A stretch of DNA of 64,000 bases from Rhodoglobus sp. (GTDB lineage: Bacteria > Actinomycetota > Actinomycetes > Actinomycetales > Microbacteriaceae): the NCBI GenBank assembly GCA_025463515.1, contig JAODAQ010000027.1:55589-119588 (forward strand). Direction: 5' to 3'. The notes under the pieces were generated by a model. The model ran no database searches. It saw only the letters and a program-made list of their open reading frames with translations, and was not told the DNA's origin. Shown here in pieces: positions 15,602 through 23,818 of the stretch. How positions within the stretch are numbered: position 1 is the stretch's first letter; every line of letters begins with the position of its first letter. A program made the translations under genes and the position numbers.

Positions 15602-18039
15602 CCAGCCCGAGCCCGGCCGAGCGGTTTGCGGCGGCGAAGAAGCGCAGCGGGCATCCGTTGCTCGAAGCCTTCCGCGCGCGCCAGAAGTTCGACCTCGACA
15701 GCTACCAGATCGCGGCGTGCGAGGTCGTGGAGGAGGGCAAGAGCGTGCTCGTCGCCGCACCCACGGGCGCAGGCAAGACGATCATCGCCGAGTTCGCGAT
15801 CTACCGGGCCATGCAGCAGCAGTCGGACAAGGTGTTCTACACGGCGCCCATGAAGGCGCTGAGCAACCAGAAGTTCCAAGAGCTCCAGGCCGAGTACGGC
15901 GAGGAGAACGTCGGCCTGCTCACCGGCGACACGAACATCAACTCCCACGCGCGCATCGTGGTCATGACCACCGAGGTCCTGCGCAACATGCTCTACGCCA
16001 ACTCCGACCTGCTGCGCGACCTGGCGGTGGTCGTGATGGACGAGGTGCACTTCCTCGCGGACCGGTTCCGCGGCGCCGTGTGGGAGGAGGTGATCATCCA
16101 CCTGCCCTCGCACGTGACGATGGTCTCCCTCAGCGCCACCGTGTCGAACGCCGAGGAGTTCGGCGACTGGCTGCAGGCCGTGCGCGGCGACACCGAGGTG
16201 ATCGTCTCCGAGGAGCGGCCCGTGCCGCTCGACCAGCACATCCTCATGCGCGGCAAGCTCATCGACCTGTTCGACTCCTCGGGCCTCGTCGCGACGCACC
16301 GGGTGAACCCGGAGCTCGTCCAGATGGCGCGCTACGGCGGCCGCACGATCAGCTCCCGGCAGATGCAGGACGTCGGCCGACGTCACTCGAAAGGCGGGCG
16401 GCCGGATGTCGCGCGCGTCGAGCGCCCGGAGGTCGTGAAGCTCCTCGACAGCAAGAACCTGCTGCCCGCCATCTTCTTCATCTTCAGCCGGGTGGGCTGC
16501 GACCAGGCAGTGACGAAAGTGCTGCGCTCGGGCATCCGGCTCACGACGCCCGCAGAGCGCGACGAGATCCGCGCGATCGTGGAAGACCGCTGCCGCACCC
16601 TGCTCGACGAGGACCTGGCCGTGCTCGGCTACTGGGACTGGCTCACCGGTCTCGAGCGCGGAGTCGCCGCGCACCACGCCGGCCTCCTGCCCGCCTTCAA
16701 GGAGGTGGTCGAAGAGCTGTTCCAGAAGAAGCTGGTCAAGGTCGTGTTCGCGACCGAGACGCTGGCCCTCGGCATCAACATGCCCGCCCGCACTGTCGTG
16801 CTCGAGAAGCTCGAGAAGTTCAACGGCGAGGCCCGCGTGCCGATCACTCCGGGGGAGTACACGCAGCTGACCGGCCGCGCCGGCCGCCGCGGGATCGACG
16901 TGGAGGGGCACTCGGTCATCCAGTGGACCGACGGGCTCGACCCGCAGGCCGTGGCATCCCTCGCGTCCCGCCGTACGTACCCGCTCAACTCGAGCTTCAA
17001 GCCGACCTACAACATGGCGGTCAACCTCATCGAGCAGTTCGGGCGGGAGCGCACGCGCGAGATCCTCGAGTCGAGCTTCGCGCAGTTCCAGGCGGACCGC
17101 GCGGTGGTCGACCTCGCGCGCAAGGTGCGGTCGCAGCAGCAGTCGCTCGAGGGCTACGCGAACTCGATGAAGTGCCACCTCGGCGACTTCCAGGAGTACT
17201 CGGGCATCCGGCGCGAGCTCACCGACCTCGAGCGCAAGGGCATCTCCAACACCGCCTCGCGAGCGGAGCGCGACCGCCGCCAGCGCCAGCTCACCGACCT
17301 GCGCCGACGCCTGAAGCAGCACCCGTGCCACGCCTGCCCCGAGCGCGAGTCGCACGCCCGCTGGGCGGAGCGCTACTGGAAGCTCAAGCGCGAGACCGAC
17401 CAGCTGACCGCGCAGATCCGCACGCGCACCGGCGCCGTCGCGAAGATCTTCGACCGTGTGACCGATGTGCTGCTCCTGCTGGGCTACCTGCGGGTTGAGC
17501 CTGTCGAAATCGGCGAGCAGGGCGAGCTGACTCTCAATGCGAACGGCCGGATGCTGCGGCGCATCTACGGCGAGCGAGACCTCCTGGTCGCCGAATCGCT
17601 CCGCCGCGGGTTCTGGGACGAACTGGACCCGGCGTCCCTCGCCGCCATGGCCACCGCCCTCGTCTACGAGCCCCGCCGCGAGGAGGGCCAGCTCGGCGAC
17701 CGCCACCTCCCGCGCGGCAGGTTCCGCGACGCGTTCGACAAGACCGGGACGCTCTGGAGCGAGCTCGACGACCTCGAGCGCGAGCACAAACTGCCCGGCA
17801 GTCAGCCCCTCGCGGGCGGCCTCGCTCTCGCGATGTACCGCTGGGCGAGCGGCACCGGCCTCGACGCCGTGCTGCAGGAGGCCGATATGGCGGCGGGCGA
17901 CTTCGTGCGGGTGACCAAGCAGGTCATCGACCTGCTCGACCAGCTCTCCGTCGTGGCCGACGGCGAGGTGGGGCGCACCGCGCGCAAAGCCCTCGACGCG
18001 ATCCGGCGCGGCATCGTCGCGTACTCGAGCGTCGCATGA
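15598..18039 (+). CDS. DEAD/DEAH-box RNA helicase, HelY/Ski2 type
   Basis: The 813-residue superfamily 2 helicase has Walker A APTGAGKT (motif I), DEVHFL (II), SLSATV (III) and GRAGRRG (VI), then a C-terminal region typical of Ski2-like helicases (DSHCT family) with a CHACPERESHARW cysteine/histidine cluster. It resembles mycobacterial HelY, found downstream of tatAC. Such enzymes unwind structured RNA, probably in processing or decay. At about residues 632-638 the frame runs through a repeat-like sequence (17493-17510). GTG start overlaps tatC; the stop overlaps lnt. Confidence 0.9.
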   Translation: MTSPSPAERFAAAKKRSGHPLLEAFRARQKFDLDSYQIAACEVVEEGKSVLVAAPTGAGKTIIAEFAIYRAMQQQSDKVFYTAPMKALSNQKFQELQAEYGEENVGLLTGDTNINSHARIVVMTTEVLRNMLYANSDLLRDLAVVVMDEVHFLADRFRGAVWEEVIIHLPSHVTMVSLSATVSNAEEFGDWLQAVRGDTEVIVSEERPVPLDQHILMRGKLIDLFDSSGLVATHRVNPELVQMARYGGRTISSRQMQDVGRRHSKGGRPDVARVERPEVVKLLDSKNLLPAIFFIFSRVGCDQAVTKVLRSGIRLTTPAERDEIRAIVEDRCRTLLDEDLAVLGYWDWLTGLERGVAAHHAGLLPAFKEVVEELFQKKLVKVVFATETLALGINMPARTVVLEKLEKFNGEARVPITPGEYTQLTGRAGRRGIDVEGHSVIQWTDGLDPQAVASLASRRTYPLNSSFKPTYNMAVNLIEQFGRERTREILESSFAQFQADRAVVDLARKVRSQQQSLEGYANSMKCHLGDFQEYSGIRRELTDLERKGISNTASRAERDRRQRQLTDLRRRLKQHPCHACPERESHARWAERYWKLKRETDQLTAQIRTRTGAVAKIFDRVTDVLLLLGYLRVEPVEIGEQGELTLNANGRMLRRIYGERDLLVAESLRRGFWDELDPASLAAMATALVYEPRREEGQLGDRHLPRGRFRDAFDKTGTLWSELDDLEREHKLPGSQPLAGGLALAMYRWASGTGLDAVLQEADMAAGDFVRVTKQVIDLLDQLSVVADGEVGRTARKALDAIRRGIVAYSSVA
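17493..17510. repeat. Partial repeat-like sequence inside the helicase gene
   Basis: GGTTGAGCCTGTCGAAAT has the GGTTGAG end and TCGAAA arm of the REP-like family but a shortened interior. It is read in frame as Val-Glu-Pro-Val-Glu-Ile without breaking the gene. Confidence 0.5.
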
Positions 18040-19634
18040 GCGGGTTGAGTAGGCCGCCCGCGGCCGTATCGAAACCCCGCCCCGCCCCACCGGTTTCGAT
18101 ACGCGCCCTAGAGGGCGCCACTCAACCAGCCCTGCCGCTCTGGGCGGCCCTCATCGTCGCGGCAGCGTCGGGCCCGGTCATGGACGCCGCCTTCCCCGAT
18201 CAGGGCATCTGGCCCCTCGCGTTCGTGGCTGTCGCCATGGTGCTCGTGTCCCTCATCGGCCGCCGCGCGGGCAGCGCCTTCCTCGTCGCCTTCGTCGCCG
18301 GCCTCTCGTTCTACCTCCTCCACATCCAGTGGGCATCCCTCTTCCTCGGCCTGCTGCCGATGACCGCGCTCGCGTTCCTCGAGTCGCTGTTCGTCGGACT
18401 CGGCGGAATCGCCATCGCCCTCGCGTACCGCTGGATGCCCCTCGCGTGGCCCACCCCGCTCGGCCGGCTCGCCCTGCTCCCGATCGCGATCGGGGGGCTG
18501 TGGACAGCCCGCGAAGCGTGGTCGGCGGTCTGGCCGTACGGCGGCTTCTCCTGGGGGCGGCTCGCGATGTCGCAGTCCGACAGCCCCCTCGCCTCGCTGT
18601 TCCCGTGGCTCGGCATCTCCGGCACGAGCTTCGCCATGGTGCTGCTGGCCGCGGCATCCGTCGAGGCCGTGCGGTTCGCCGGCGTGCCCCGCCTGGTTCG
18701 CGCAACGGCGGTTGTGGCACTCGGGGTCGTGCTCGTGGGCCTGCCCGCGTGGCCCACCGCGACCGACGGCACGATGCGCGTCGCCGCGGCACAGGGCAAC
18801 GGCAAGGCCGGCTACTTCGACGGCTCGAGCGCGAACGACCTCCTGCAGGCCCAGTACGACGCAACGGCACCGCTGTTCGGCCAGAAGGACGTCGACGTCG
18901 TGCTGTGGCCCGAGGGCACCACCTACGCCGATCCGCTCACCGACCCGTACACCGGGCAGGTTTTCGACTACGTCTCGGAGCAGATGGACGCCCCGCTCAT
19001 CGCCCAGGGCGTGACGCACCGCAACGGGGTCTACTACAACACGGCGGTGCTCTGGCAGGCGGGGGAGGGCGCCCTCGACCTCTACGACAAGAAGCACCCG
19101 GTGCCGTTCGGCGAGTACATCCCCGATCGCGCATTCTGGCGGCCCTTCGCTCCCGACCTCATCGACCTGATCCAGCGCGAGTACACGCCGGGGACCACGG
19201 ACAACGTGTTCGACGTCAACGGCATCACGGTCGGCATCAATATCTGCTTCGACATCGTGGACGACCAGATCCTCACCGAGTCGGTCGAGGAGGGCGCGCA
19301 GGTCATCTTCGCCTCCTCGAACACGGCGGACTTCGGGCACACCGACGAGAGCGCGCAGCAGCTCGCGATCGCGCGCATCCGGGCCATGGAGCTCGGCCGC
19401 AGCGTGGTCAACATCTCGACCGTCGGCCTGAGTGCCGTCATCGGTCCGGACGGCACGATCGTGCAGCAGCTGCCCTGGTTCTCCGTCGGCACGATGGTTC
19501 AGGATGTCGCGCTCAGCACCGCGATCACCCCGGCCGTGCTGCTCGGCCGCCAGCTCGAGTGGCTCGTGTCGGGCCTCGGGCTCGCGAGCATCCTCATCGC
19601 GGGCCTGGCCGGCAGGAAGAGGCGGCGTGACTGA
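18036..19634 (+). CDS. lnt: Apolipoprotein N-acyltransferase Lnt
   Basis: The 532-residue enzyme adds the third acyl chain to lipoproteins. The N-terminal half has six to seven membrane helices; the C-terminal nitrilase domain has the catalytic triad Glu (LWPEGTTY), Lys (DKKHPVPFGEY) and Cys (INICFDIV), and a final anchor helix follows. The ATG overlaps the helicase stop. The first 29 codons run through an inverted REP-like repeat, so this N-terminal stretch is repeat-derived; an ATG at 18180 would cut off the first membrane helix. It pairs with ppm1, fused to lnt in mycobacteria. Confidence 0.92.
   Translation: MSGLSRPPAAVSKPRPAPPVSIRALEGATQPALPLWAALIVAAASGPVMDAAFPDQGIWPLAFVAVAMVLVSLIGRRAGSAFLVAFVAGLSFYLLHIQWASLFLGLLPMTALAFLESLFVGLGGIAIALAYRWMPLAWPTPLGRLALLPIAIGGLWTAREAWSAVWPYGGFSWGRLAMSQSDSPLASLFPWLGISGTSFAMVLLAAASVEAVRFAGVPRLVRATAVVALGVVLVGLPAWPTATDGTMRVAAAQGNGKAGYFDGSSANDLLQAQYDATAPLFGQKDVDVVLWPEGTTYADPLTDPYTGQVFDYVSEQMDAPLIAQGVTHRNGVYYNTAVLWQAGEGALDLYDKKHPVPFGEYIPDRAFWRPFAPDLIDLIQREYTPGTTDNVFDVNGITVGINICFDIVDDQILTESVEEGAQVIFASSNTADFGHTDESAQQLAIARIRAMELGRSVVNISTVGLSAVIGPDGTIVQQLPWFSVGTMVQDVALSTAITPAVLLGRQLEWLVSGLGLASILIAGLAGRKRRRD
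18043..18127. repeat. REP-like palindromic repeat, inverted pair (locus 3)
   Basis: Units 18043-18076 and 18092-18127 face each other across a C-rich spacer. The second carries a near-perfect stem GCGCCCT/AGGGCGC. Both lie inside the first codons of lnt and remain open in that frame. Confidence 0.85.
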
Positions 19635-20343
19635 GGTACTCGTCATCGTCCCGACCTACAACGAGATCGAGAGCCTGGAGCTCATCATCGGACGCCTGCG
19701 GCAGGCGGTGCCCGCCGCCGACCTCCTCGTCGTCGACGACTCGAGCCCGGACGGCACGGGGGAGCTCGCCGACCGACTCGCCGCCGCCGACGAGCGCATC
19801 CGCGTGCTGCACCGCGCGGGCAAGGACGGCCTGGGCCGCGCCTACCTCGCAGGCTTCGCGCAGGCGATCACCGAGGGCTACACCTACGCGGTGGAGATCG
19901 ATGCGGACGGCTCGCACGACCCCGCCGAACTGCCCGCCATGCTCGACCTCGCCCGCGGAGGCGCCGATCTCGTGATCGGGTCCCGTTGGGTGAAGGGCGG
20001 CGCCGTGCGCAACTGGCCGTGGCTGCGGCAGGCGATCTCGCGGGCGGGCAACGCCTACTCGCGGTGGGTCCTGCGCTCGGGCATCCGGGACATCACTGCG
20101 GGTTTCCGCGTCTACCGGGTGTCAGCCCTGAAGGACATCGAGTTCGCGGAGGTGTCGTCGCAGGGCTACTGCTTCCAGGTCGAGTTCGCGTGGCGCCTCG
20201 AGCGCTCGGGCCACCGGATACAAGAACACCCCATCACCTTCGTGGAGAGGGCGACGGGGCGTTCGAAGATGCACCTGGGCATCGTGGTCGAGGCGCTGAT
20301 CAGGGTCACCGCCTGGGGGGTGGCGGCGACCCTGAAGCGTTAG
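19627..20343 (+). CDS. ppm1: Polyprenol-phosphate mannosyltransferase (Ppm1/DPM1-like)
   Basis: The 238-residue GT2-family glycosyltransferase has IVPTYNE at the N terminus, VVDDSSPDGTG, and EIDADGSHDP carrying the DxD metal/nucleotide motif. DPM1-type enzymes transfer mannose from GDP-mannose to polyprenyl phosphate, the donor for lipomannan/lipoglycan synthesis and protein O-mannosylation. No transmembrane domain is present, so it is the soluble catalytic half of mycobacterial Ppm1, with Lnt as the separate membrane half. GTG overlaps the lnt end by 8 bases; its stop shares 4 bases with the convergent rbpA stop. Confidence 0.9.
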   Translation: MTEVLVIVPTYNEIESLELIIGRLRQAVPAADLLVVDDSSPDGTGELADRLAAADERIRVLHRAGKDGLGRAYLAGFAQAITEGYTYAVEIDADGSHDPAELPAMLDLARGGADLVIGSRWVKGGAVRNWPWLRQAISRAGNAYSRWVLRSGIRDITAGFRVYRVSALKDIEFAEVSSQGYCFQVEFAWRLERSGHRIQEHPITFVERATGRSKMHLGIVVEALIRVTAWGVAATLKR

Positions 20344-20705
20344 GCTCCTATTTTCTGCTGGCCTTTGCGGCTGCGCAGGTAGTCAAGGCGCTCCTGAAGA
20401 AGCTCCTCGAGCTCGGCGCGAGTGCGGCGCTCGAGCAGCATGTCCCAGTGGCTACGGGGAACCTTGGTCTCGGTCTCGTCCAGGACGGTCAGCTCGCCAT
20501 CGCTGTCGAGGAGGATGCCCTCCTGGCCGGTCTTGGGGGACTCCCACTGCTGGGGAACCTCTGCGTCGGCCGCGAAGACCACCTCGAAGGTGGTGCCGTC
20601 GGCGGCGCGGTACGTGCTCTTCTTCCGCGGGGAGAACTCCACGCCCACTTCGCTCTGTAAGCTCTGCGTGCCCAGTCTCATCCCGCGCAAACTCCGGTCT
20701 GCCAT
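20340..20705 (-). CDS. rbpA: RNA polymerase-binding protein RbpA
   Basis: The 121-residue actinobacterial transcription factor binds sigma and stabilises open promoter complexes. The N-terminal MADRSLRGMRLG tail, the core domain (FEVVFAADAEVPQQWE) and the C-terminal sigma-interaction helix with PRSHWDMLLERRTRAELEEL are all recognisable. No cysteine is present, unlike some homologues with a zinc site. A strong AGAAGGAGG Shine-Dalgarno precedes the ATG. Confidence 0.96.
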   Translation of the reverse strand: MADRSLRGMRLGTQSLQSEVGVEFSPRKKSTYRAADGTTFEVVFAADAEVPQQWESPKTGQEGILLDSDGELTVLDETETKVPRSHWDMLLERRTRAELEELLQERLDYLRSRKGQQKIGA

Positions 20706-20823
20706 TGTGTGGCCTCCTTCTCATTGCGGTCGTTACAGGTATAAACCCACAAGCTGGGCATATCCTTTCAAGCCCGCGCCCGTTCCCAGCCGGTTCACAG
20801 GATACTGTCGGGATTCCGAAGGG

Positions 20824-21603
20824 CTACGAGCGCGCCCTGACCACCTCGAGAGCGAGGTCCGCGCGGTCGGTGACGATGCCGTCGACGCCGAGATCGAGCA
20901 GCTCGTTCATGCGCGCGGGGTCGTTGACCGTCCACACGTGCATCTCGACGCCGTGCTTGTGGAGGAGCCGGATCATCCGCGCGGTGGTGACCCGCAGGCC
21001 CAGTGCCTTCTCGGGGACCTGCACCGCGACGAGGCCGCGAAGGGCGCGGCGCACCACGGGGGAGAGGCCCACCTTGCCCGCCAGCAGCGCGAGCACGAAC
21101 AGGCGGGCCGACGACGACGAGACGACACCGGGCAGCAGCCGTAGGGCCGCCTGCCTGCGCCGCTCGTCGAAGGAGGAGACCAGAACGCGGCCGGATGCCC
21201 GTGCCGCAAGAATCGCGGCAGCGGCGGGCTCGGCCGCGGCCACCGACTTGATGTCGATGTTGAACCGGGTCTCGGGGAACCCGTCCAGCGCCTCGGCGAG
21301 CGAGCAGAACGTCTGGTCATCACCGAGGTCGATGTGGCGGAGCTCCGCGAACGTGAGCTGGTCGATCCGCACGTCCCGGCCAGCGACGCGCTTGAGATCG
21401 GGATCGTGCGCGATGACAGCGATGCCGTCGGCACTCGCGTGCACGTCGGTCTCGACGTAGGCCGCTCCCGCCGCGATCGCCTTGGCGAACGCGAGCATGG
21501 TGTTCTCCGGGGCCTCGAGCGCGAGGCCCCGGTGTGCGAACACGCGGGGCCTCGCGGGGGAGAGGTAGGTCTCCAGAGTCCTACTTGGCGGGCGGCGGCG
21601 CAT
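20824..21603 (-). CDS. Glycerophosphodiester phosphodiesterase
   Basis: The 259-residue GDPD enzyme cleaves glycerophosphodiesters to glycerol-3-phosphate and an alcohol. FAHRG carries the catalytic His-Arg, followed by APENT with the metal Glu, ETDVHASADG (second metal/His motif) and HDPDLKR. No signal peptide is evident, so it is probably cytosolic. The ATG at 21603 overlaps the end of the SPFH gene by 23 bases; a GTG at 21543, just before FAHRG, is a possible shorter start. It is last in the nfeD-SPFH-GDPD operon, linking it to membrane maintenance. Confidence 0.88.
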   Translation of the reverse strand: MRRRPPSRTLETYLSPARPRVFAHRGLALEAPENTMLAFAKAIAAGAAYVETDVHASADGIAVIAHDPDLKRVAGRDVRIDQLTFAELRHIDLGDDQTFCSLAEALDGFPETRFNIDIKSVAAAEPAAAAILAARASGRVLVSSFDERRRQAALRLLPGVVSSSSARLFVLALLAGKVGLSPVVRRALRGLVAVQVPEKALGLRVTTARMIRLLHKHGVEMHVWTVNDPARMNELLDLGVDGIVTDRADLALEVVRARS

Positions 21604-22510
21604 TTTTAGACGCGGCCCCACCGAGGAACCCTGCGCTGATGCCCTTGAGGGCCTCGGTCAGCTCGGACGGGATGATCCACATCTTGTTGGAGTCGCCCTC
21701 GGCGAGCTTCGGCAGCGTCTGGAGGTACTGGTAGGCGAGCAGGTCGGCCGACGGGCCACCGGCGTGGATGGCGCCGAAGACCGTCGTGATGGCCTCCGCC
21801 TCACCCTGGGCGCGGAGGACCTGGGCCTTCGCGTCACCCTCGGCCTCGAGGATGCTCGCCTGGCGGGAGCCCTCGGCCTGGAGGATCGCGGCCTGCTTCG
21901 TACCCTCGGCGTTAAGGATCTGGGCGCGGCTGTCACGCTCGGCGCGCATCTGATTCTCCATCGAGTCCTGGATGGTGAGGGGCGTGTCGATCGCCTTGAG
22001 CTCGACGCGCCCGACGCGGATGCCCCACTTGCCGGTCGCCTCATCGAGGACGATGCGCAGCTGGCCGTTGATGTTGTCGCGGGAGGTCAGCGCCTCCTCG
22101 AGGTTGAGACCACCGACCACGTTGCGGAGGGTGGTGGTGGTCAGCTGCTCGACGGCCCCGAGGTAGTTCGCGATCTCGTAGGTCGCGGCACGGGCATCCG
22201 TCACCTGGAAGTAGACGACGGTGTCGATGGAGACGACCAGGTTGTCCTCGGTGATCACCGGCTGGGGCGGGAACGACACGACCTGCTCGCGCATATCGAT
22301 GAGCGGGCGTACCCGGTCGATGAACGGGACCAGGATGTTCAGGCCCGGCATGAGCGTCTTGTGGTACTTGCCCAGTCGCTCGACGACGCCCGCGTTCGCC
22401 TGGGGGATGATCCGGATCGACCGGAACAGCACCACCAGCACGAAGATCGCAACGATCGCGAGCAGGATGACGAGGAAGATCTGGCCGATGAGTTGGCCTG
22501 GGTCGGTCAC
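21581..22510 (-). CDS. SPFH/band 7 membrane protein (stomatin/QmcA-like)
   Basis: The 309-residue protein has one N-terminal membrane helix (about residues 8-30), the SPFH domain (PQANAGVVERLGKYHKTL onward to about 190), then an Ala/Glu-rich coiled coil with repeated EAEG/QAEG elements (about 205-250). Such proteins form large cage-like assemblies around membrane proteases or lipid domains and are paired with NfeD. GTG start overlaps the nfeD stop (GTGA), supporting a functional pair. Confidence 0.92.
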   Translation of the reverse strand: MTDPGQLIGQIFLVILLAIVAIFVLVVLFRSIRIIPQANAGVVERLGKYHKTLMPGLNILVPFIDRVRPLIDMREQVVSFPPQPVITEDNLVVSIDTVVYFQVTDARAATYEIANYLGAVEQLTTTTLRNVVGGLNLEEALTSRDNINGQLRIVLDEATGKWGIRVGRVELKAIDTPLTIQDSMENQMRAERDSRAQILNAEGTKQAAILQAEGSRQASILEAEGDAKAQVLRAQGEAEAITTVFGAIHAGGPSADLLAYQYLQTLPKLAEGDSNKMWIIPSELTEALKGISAGFLGGAASKNAPPPAK

Positions 22511-22986
22511 GTGTCTGTCCTTTCAGCGGGGACGACCACGGCGGTCGCGCCCTCGATTGCGGTGACCACGACGCGTTCGCCCTCGACGAGGGTTCGGTCG
22601 GTGCCAGAGAGTCGTGCGGTCCACGTCTCGCCGTTGGCGAGCTTGACGTGGTTGGCGTTGCCGGAGAAGTCGTTGGTGACCGTGCCCGCGAGCCCCAGGA
22701 GCGCGTCCACGTTGCTCAGAGCGGGGTCGCCGCCCTTCTTGAGCGCACGAAGAAGTGCTGGTCGGAGCGCGAAGAGCAGGAGGACCGAGAGGACGCCCGC
22801 GATGAGGATCCGCAGCCACCACGGTGCGCCGAGGAAGCCCGAGAGCAGGCCGCCGAGGCTGCCGATGGCCAGCATGAGGAAGGTGAACTCGAGTGTGGTG
22901 AGTTCGATGATCCCGAACAGGAGGATCAACGCGATCCAGACGATCCATGCATAGGAGACCAGGAAATCAAGGATCATGATCGGCAC
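22507..22986 (-). CDS. NfeD family membrane protein
   Basis: The 159-residue protein has three to four N-terminal membrane helices (within residues 1-80), then an OB-fold NfeD domain (about 95-155: LLGLAGTVTNDFSGNANHVKLANGETW). It partners the SPFH protein encoded next. It is the short NfeD form without the ClpP-like protease domain. Two Met codons (22986 and 22977) are possible starts. Confidence 0.9.
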   Translation of the reverse strand: MPIMILDFLVSYAWIVWIALILLFGIIELTTLEFTFLMLAIGSLGGLLSGFLGAPWWLRILIAGVLSVLLLFALRPALLRALKKGGDPALSNVDALLGLAGTVTNDFSGNANHVKLANGETWTARLSGTDRTLVEGERVVVTAIEGATAVVVPAERTDT

Positions 22987-23036
22987 CTCTCGTGTGTCGG
23001 TTCTTCCTCAAAACTACACCCCAGCGGCGCGCTTGG

Positions 23037-23042
23037 TAGGGT
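23037..23042 (+). promoter_or_regulatory. Candidate -10 box TAGGGT, leaderless SDR gene
   Basis: TAGGGT ends 8 bases before the GTG at 23051, with no Shine-Dalgarno between. Confidence 0.4.
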
Positions 23043-23050
23043 CGTTGTTC

Positions 23051-23815
23051 GTGAGCAACCCCCTGGCACCTGGTTCCCTGTCCGGCCTCCGAGCACTCGT
23101 CACGGGCTCGTCCCGCGGGATCGGCGCCGACACCATTACCTACTTCGCGGAGGCTGGCGCGCGCGTCGTGATCAACTACCGCAACAAGGAGGCCAGGGCG
23201 CTGAAGCTCGTGGCCTCGCTCGAGGAGAAGGGCGCCGAGGCGATCGCCGTCGGTGCCGACCTCACCGACCCGGCTGACGTCGAGCGGCTCGTGGACACCA
23301 TCGAGGCGAGTTACGGCGGCCTCGACATCCTCGTGCTCAACGCCTCGGGCGGCATGGAGAGCGGCATGGCCGAGGACTACGCCATGAAGCTCAACCGCGA
23401 CGCGCAGGTCGAGTTCCTGAGCGCCATGCTGCCGCTGCTGCACGAGGGCTCGCGCATCGTCTTCGTCACGAGCCACCAGGCGCACTTCATCAAGACTGTC
23501 GAGACGATGCCCGAGTACCTCCCGGTGGCCCTGAGCAAGCGGGCCGGTGAGGATGCGCTCCGCGACCTCATCCCGATGCTCGACGAGAAGGGGGTCGGCT
23601 TCGTCGTCGTCTCCGGCGACATGATCGAGGGGACGATCACCGCGACGCTCCTGCAGCGCGCGAACCCGGGTGCGATCGAGGCCCGCAAGGAGGCCGCCGG
23701 CCGCCTGTACAACGTGAGCGAGTTCGCCGCCGAGGTCGCCCTCGCGGCGGTCGAGCCGATACCCGACAACCACACCCGGTACGTGGGCGACGTCTCAGAC
23801 TTCCTGCAGGCCTAG
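23051..23815 (+). CDS. Short-chain dehydrogenase/reductase (SDR) family oxidoreductase
   Basis: The 254-residue Rossmann protein has the cofactor motif TGSSRGIG near the N terminus and LNASGG (NNAG-equivalent). The usual catalytic Tyr-x-x-x-Lys appears as YLPVALSKRAGE, where the expected Tyr position reads Val and the nearest Tyr is four residues earlier, so the active site looks atypical. A non-catalytic or altered role is possible. Start chosen at GTG 23051 from the leaderless box and the fold boundary. The S9 peptidase gene follows after 3 bases. Confidence 0.85.
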   Translation: MSNPLAPGSLSGLRALVTGSSRGIGADTITYFAEAGARVVINYRNKEARALKLVASLEEKGAEAIAVGADLTDPADVERLVDTIEASYGGLDILVLNASGGMESGMAEDYAMKLNRDAQVEFLSAMLPLLHEGSRIVFVTSHQAHFIKTVETMPEYLPVALSKRAGEDALRDLIPMLDEKGVGFVVVSGDMIEGTITATLLQRANPGAIEARKEAAGRLYNVSEFAAEVALAAVEPIPDNHTRYVGDVSDFLQA

Positions 23816-23818
23816 ACC

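Noticed and set aside
20706..20823. SigR-type promoter for rbpA
   Set aside because: A GGGAAC lies upstream, but no GTT at 18 bases follows; I do not consider it supported.
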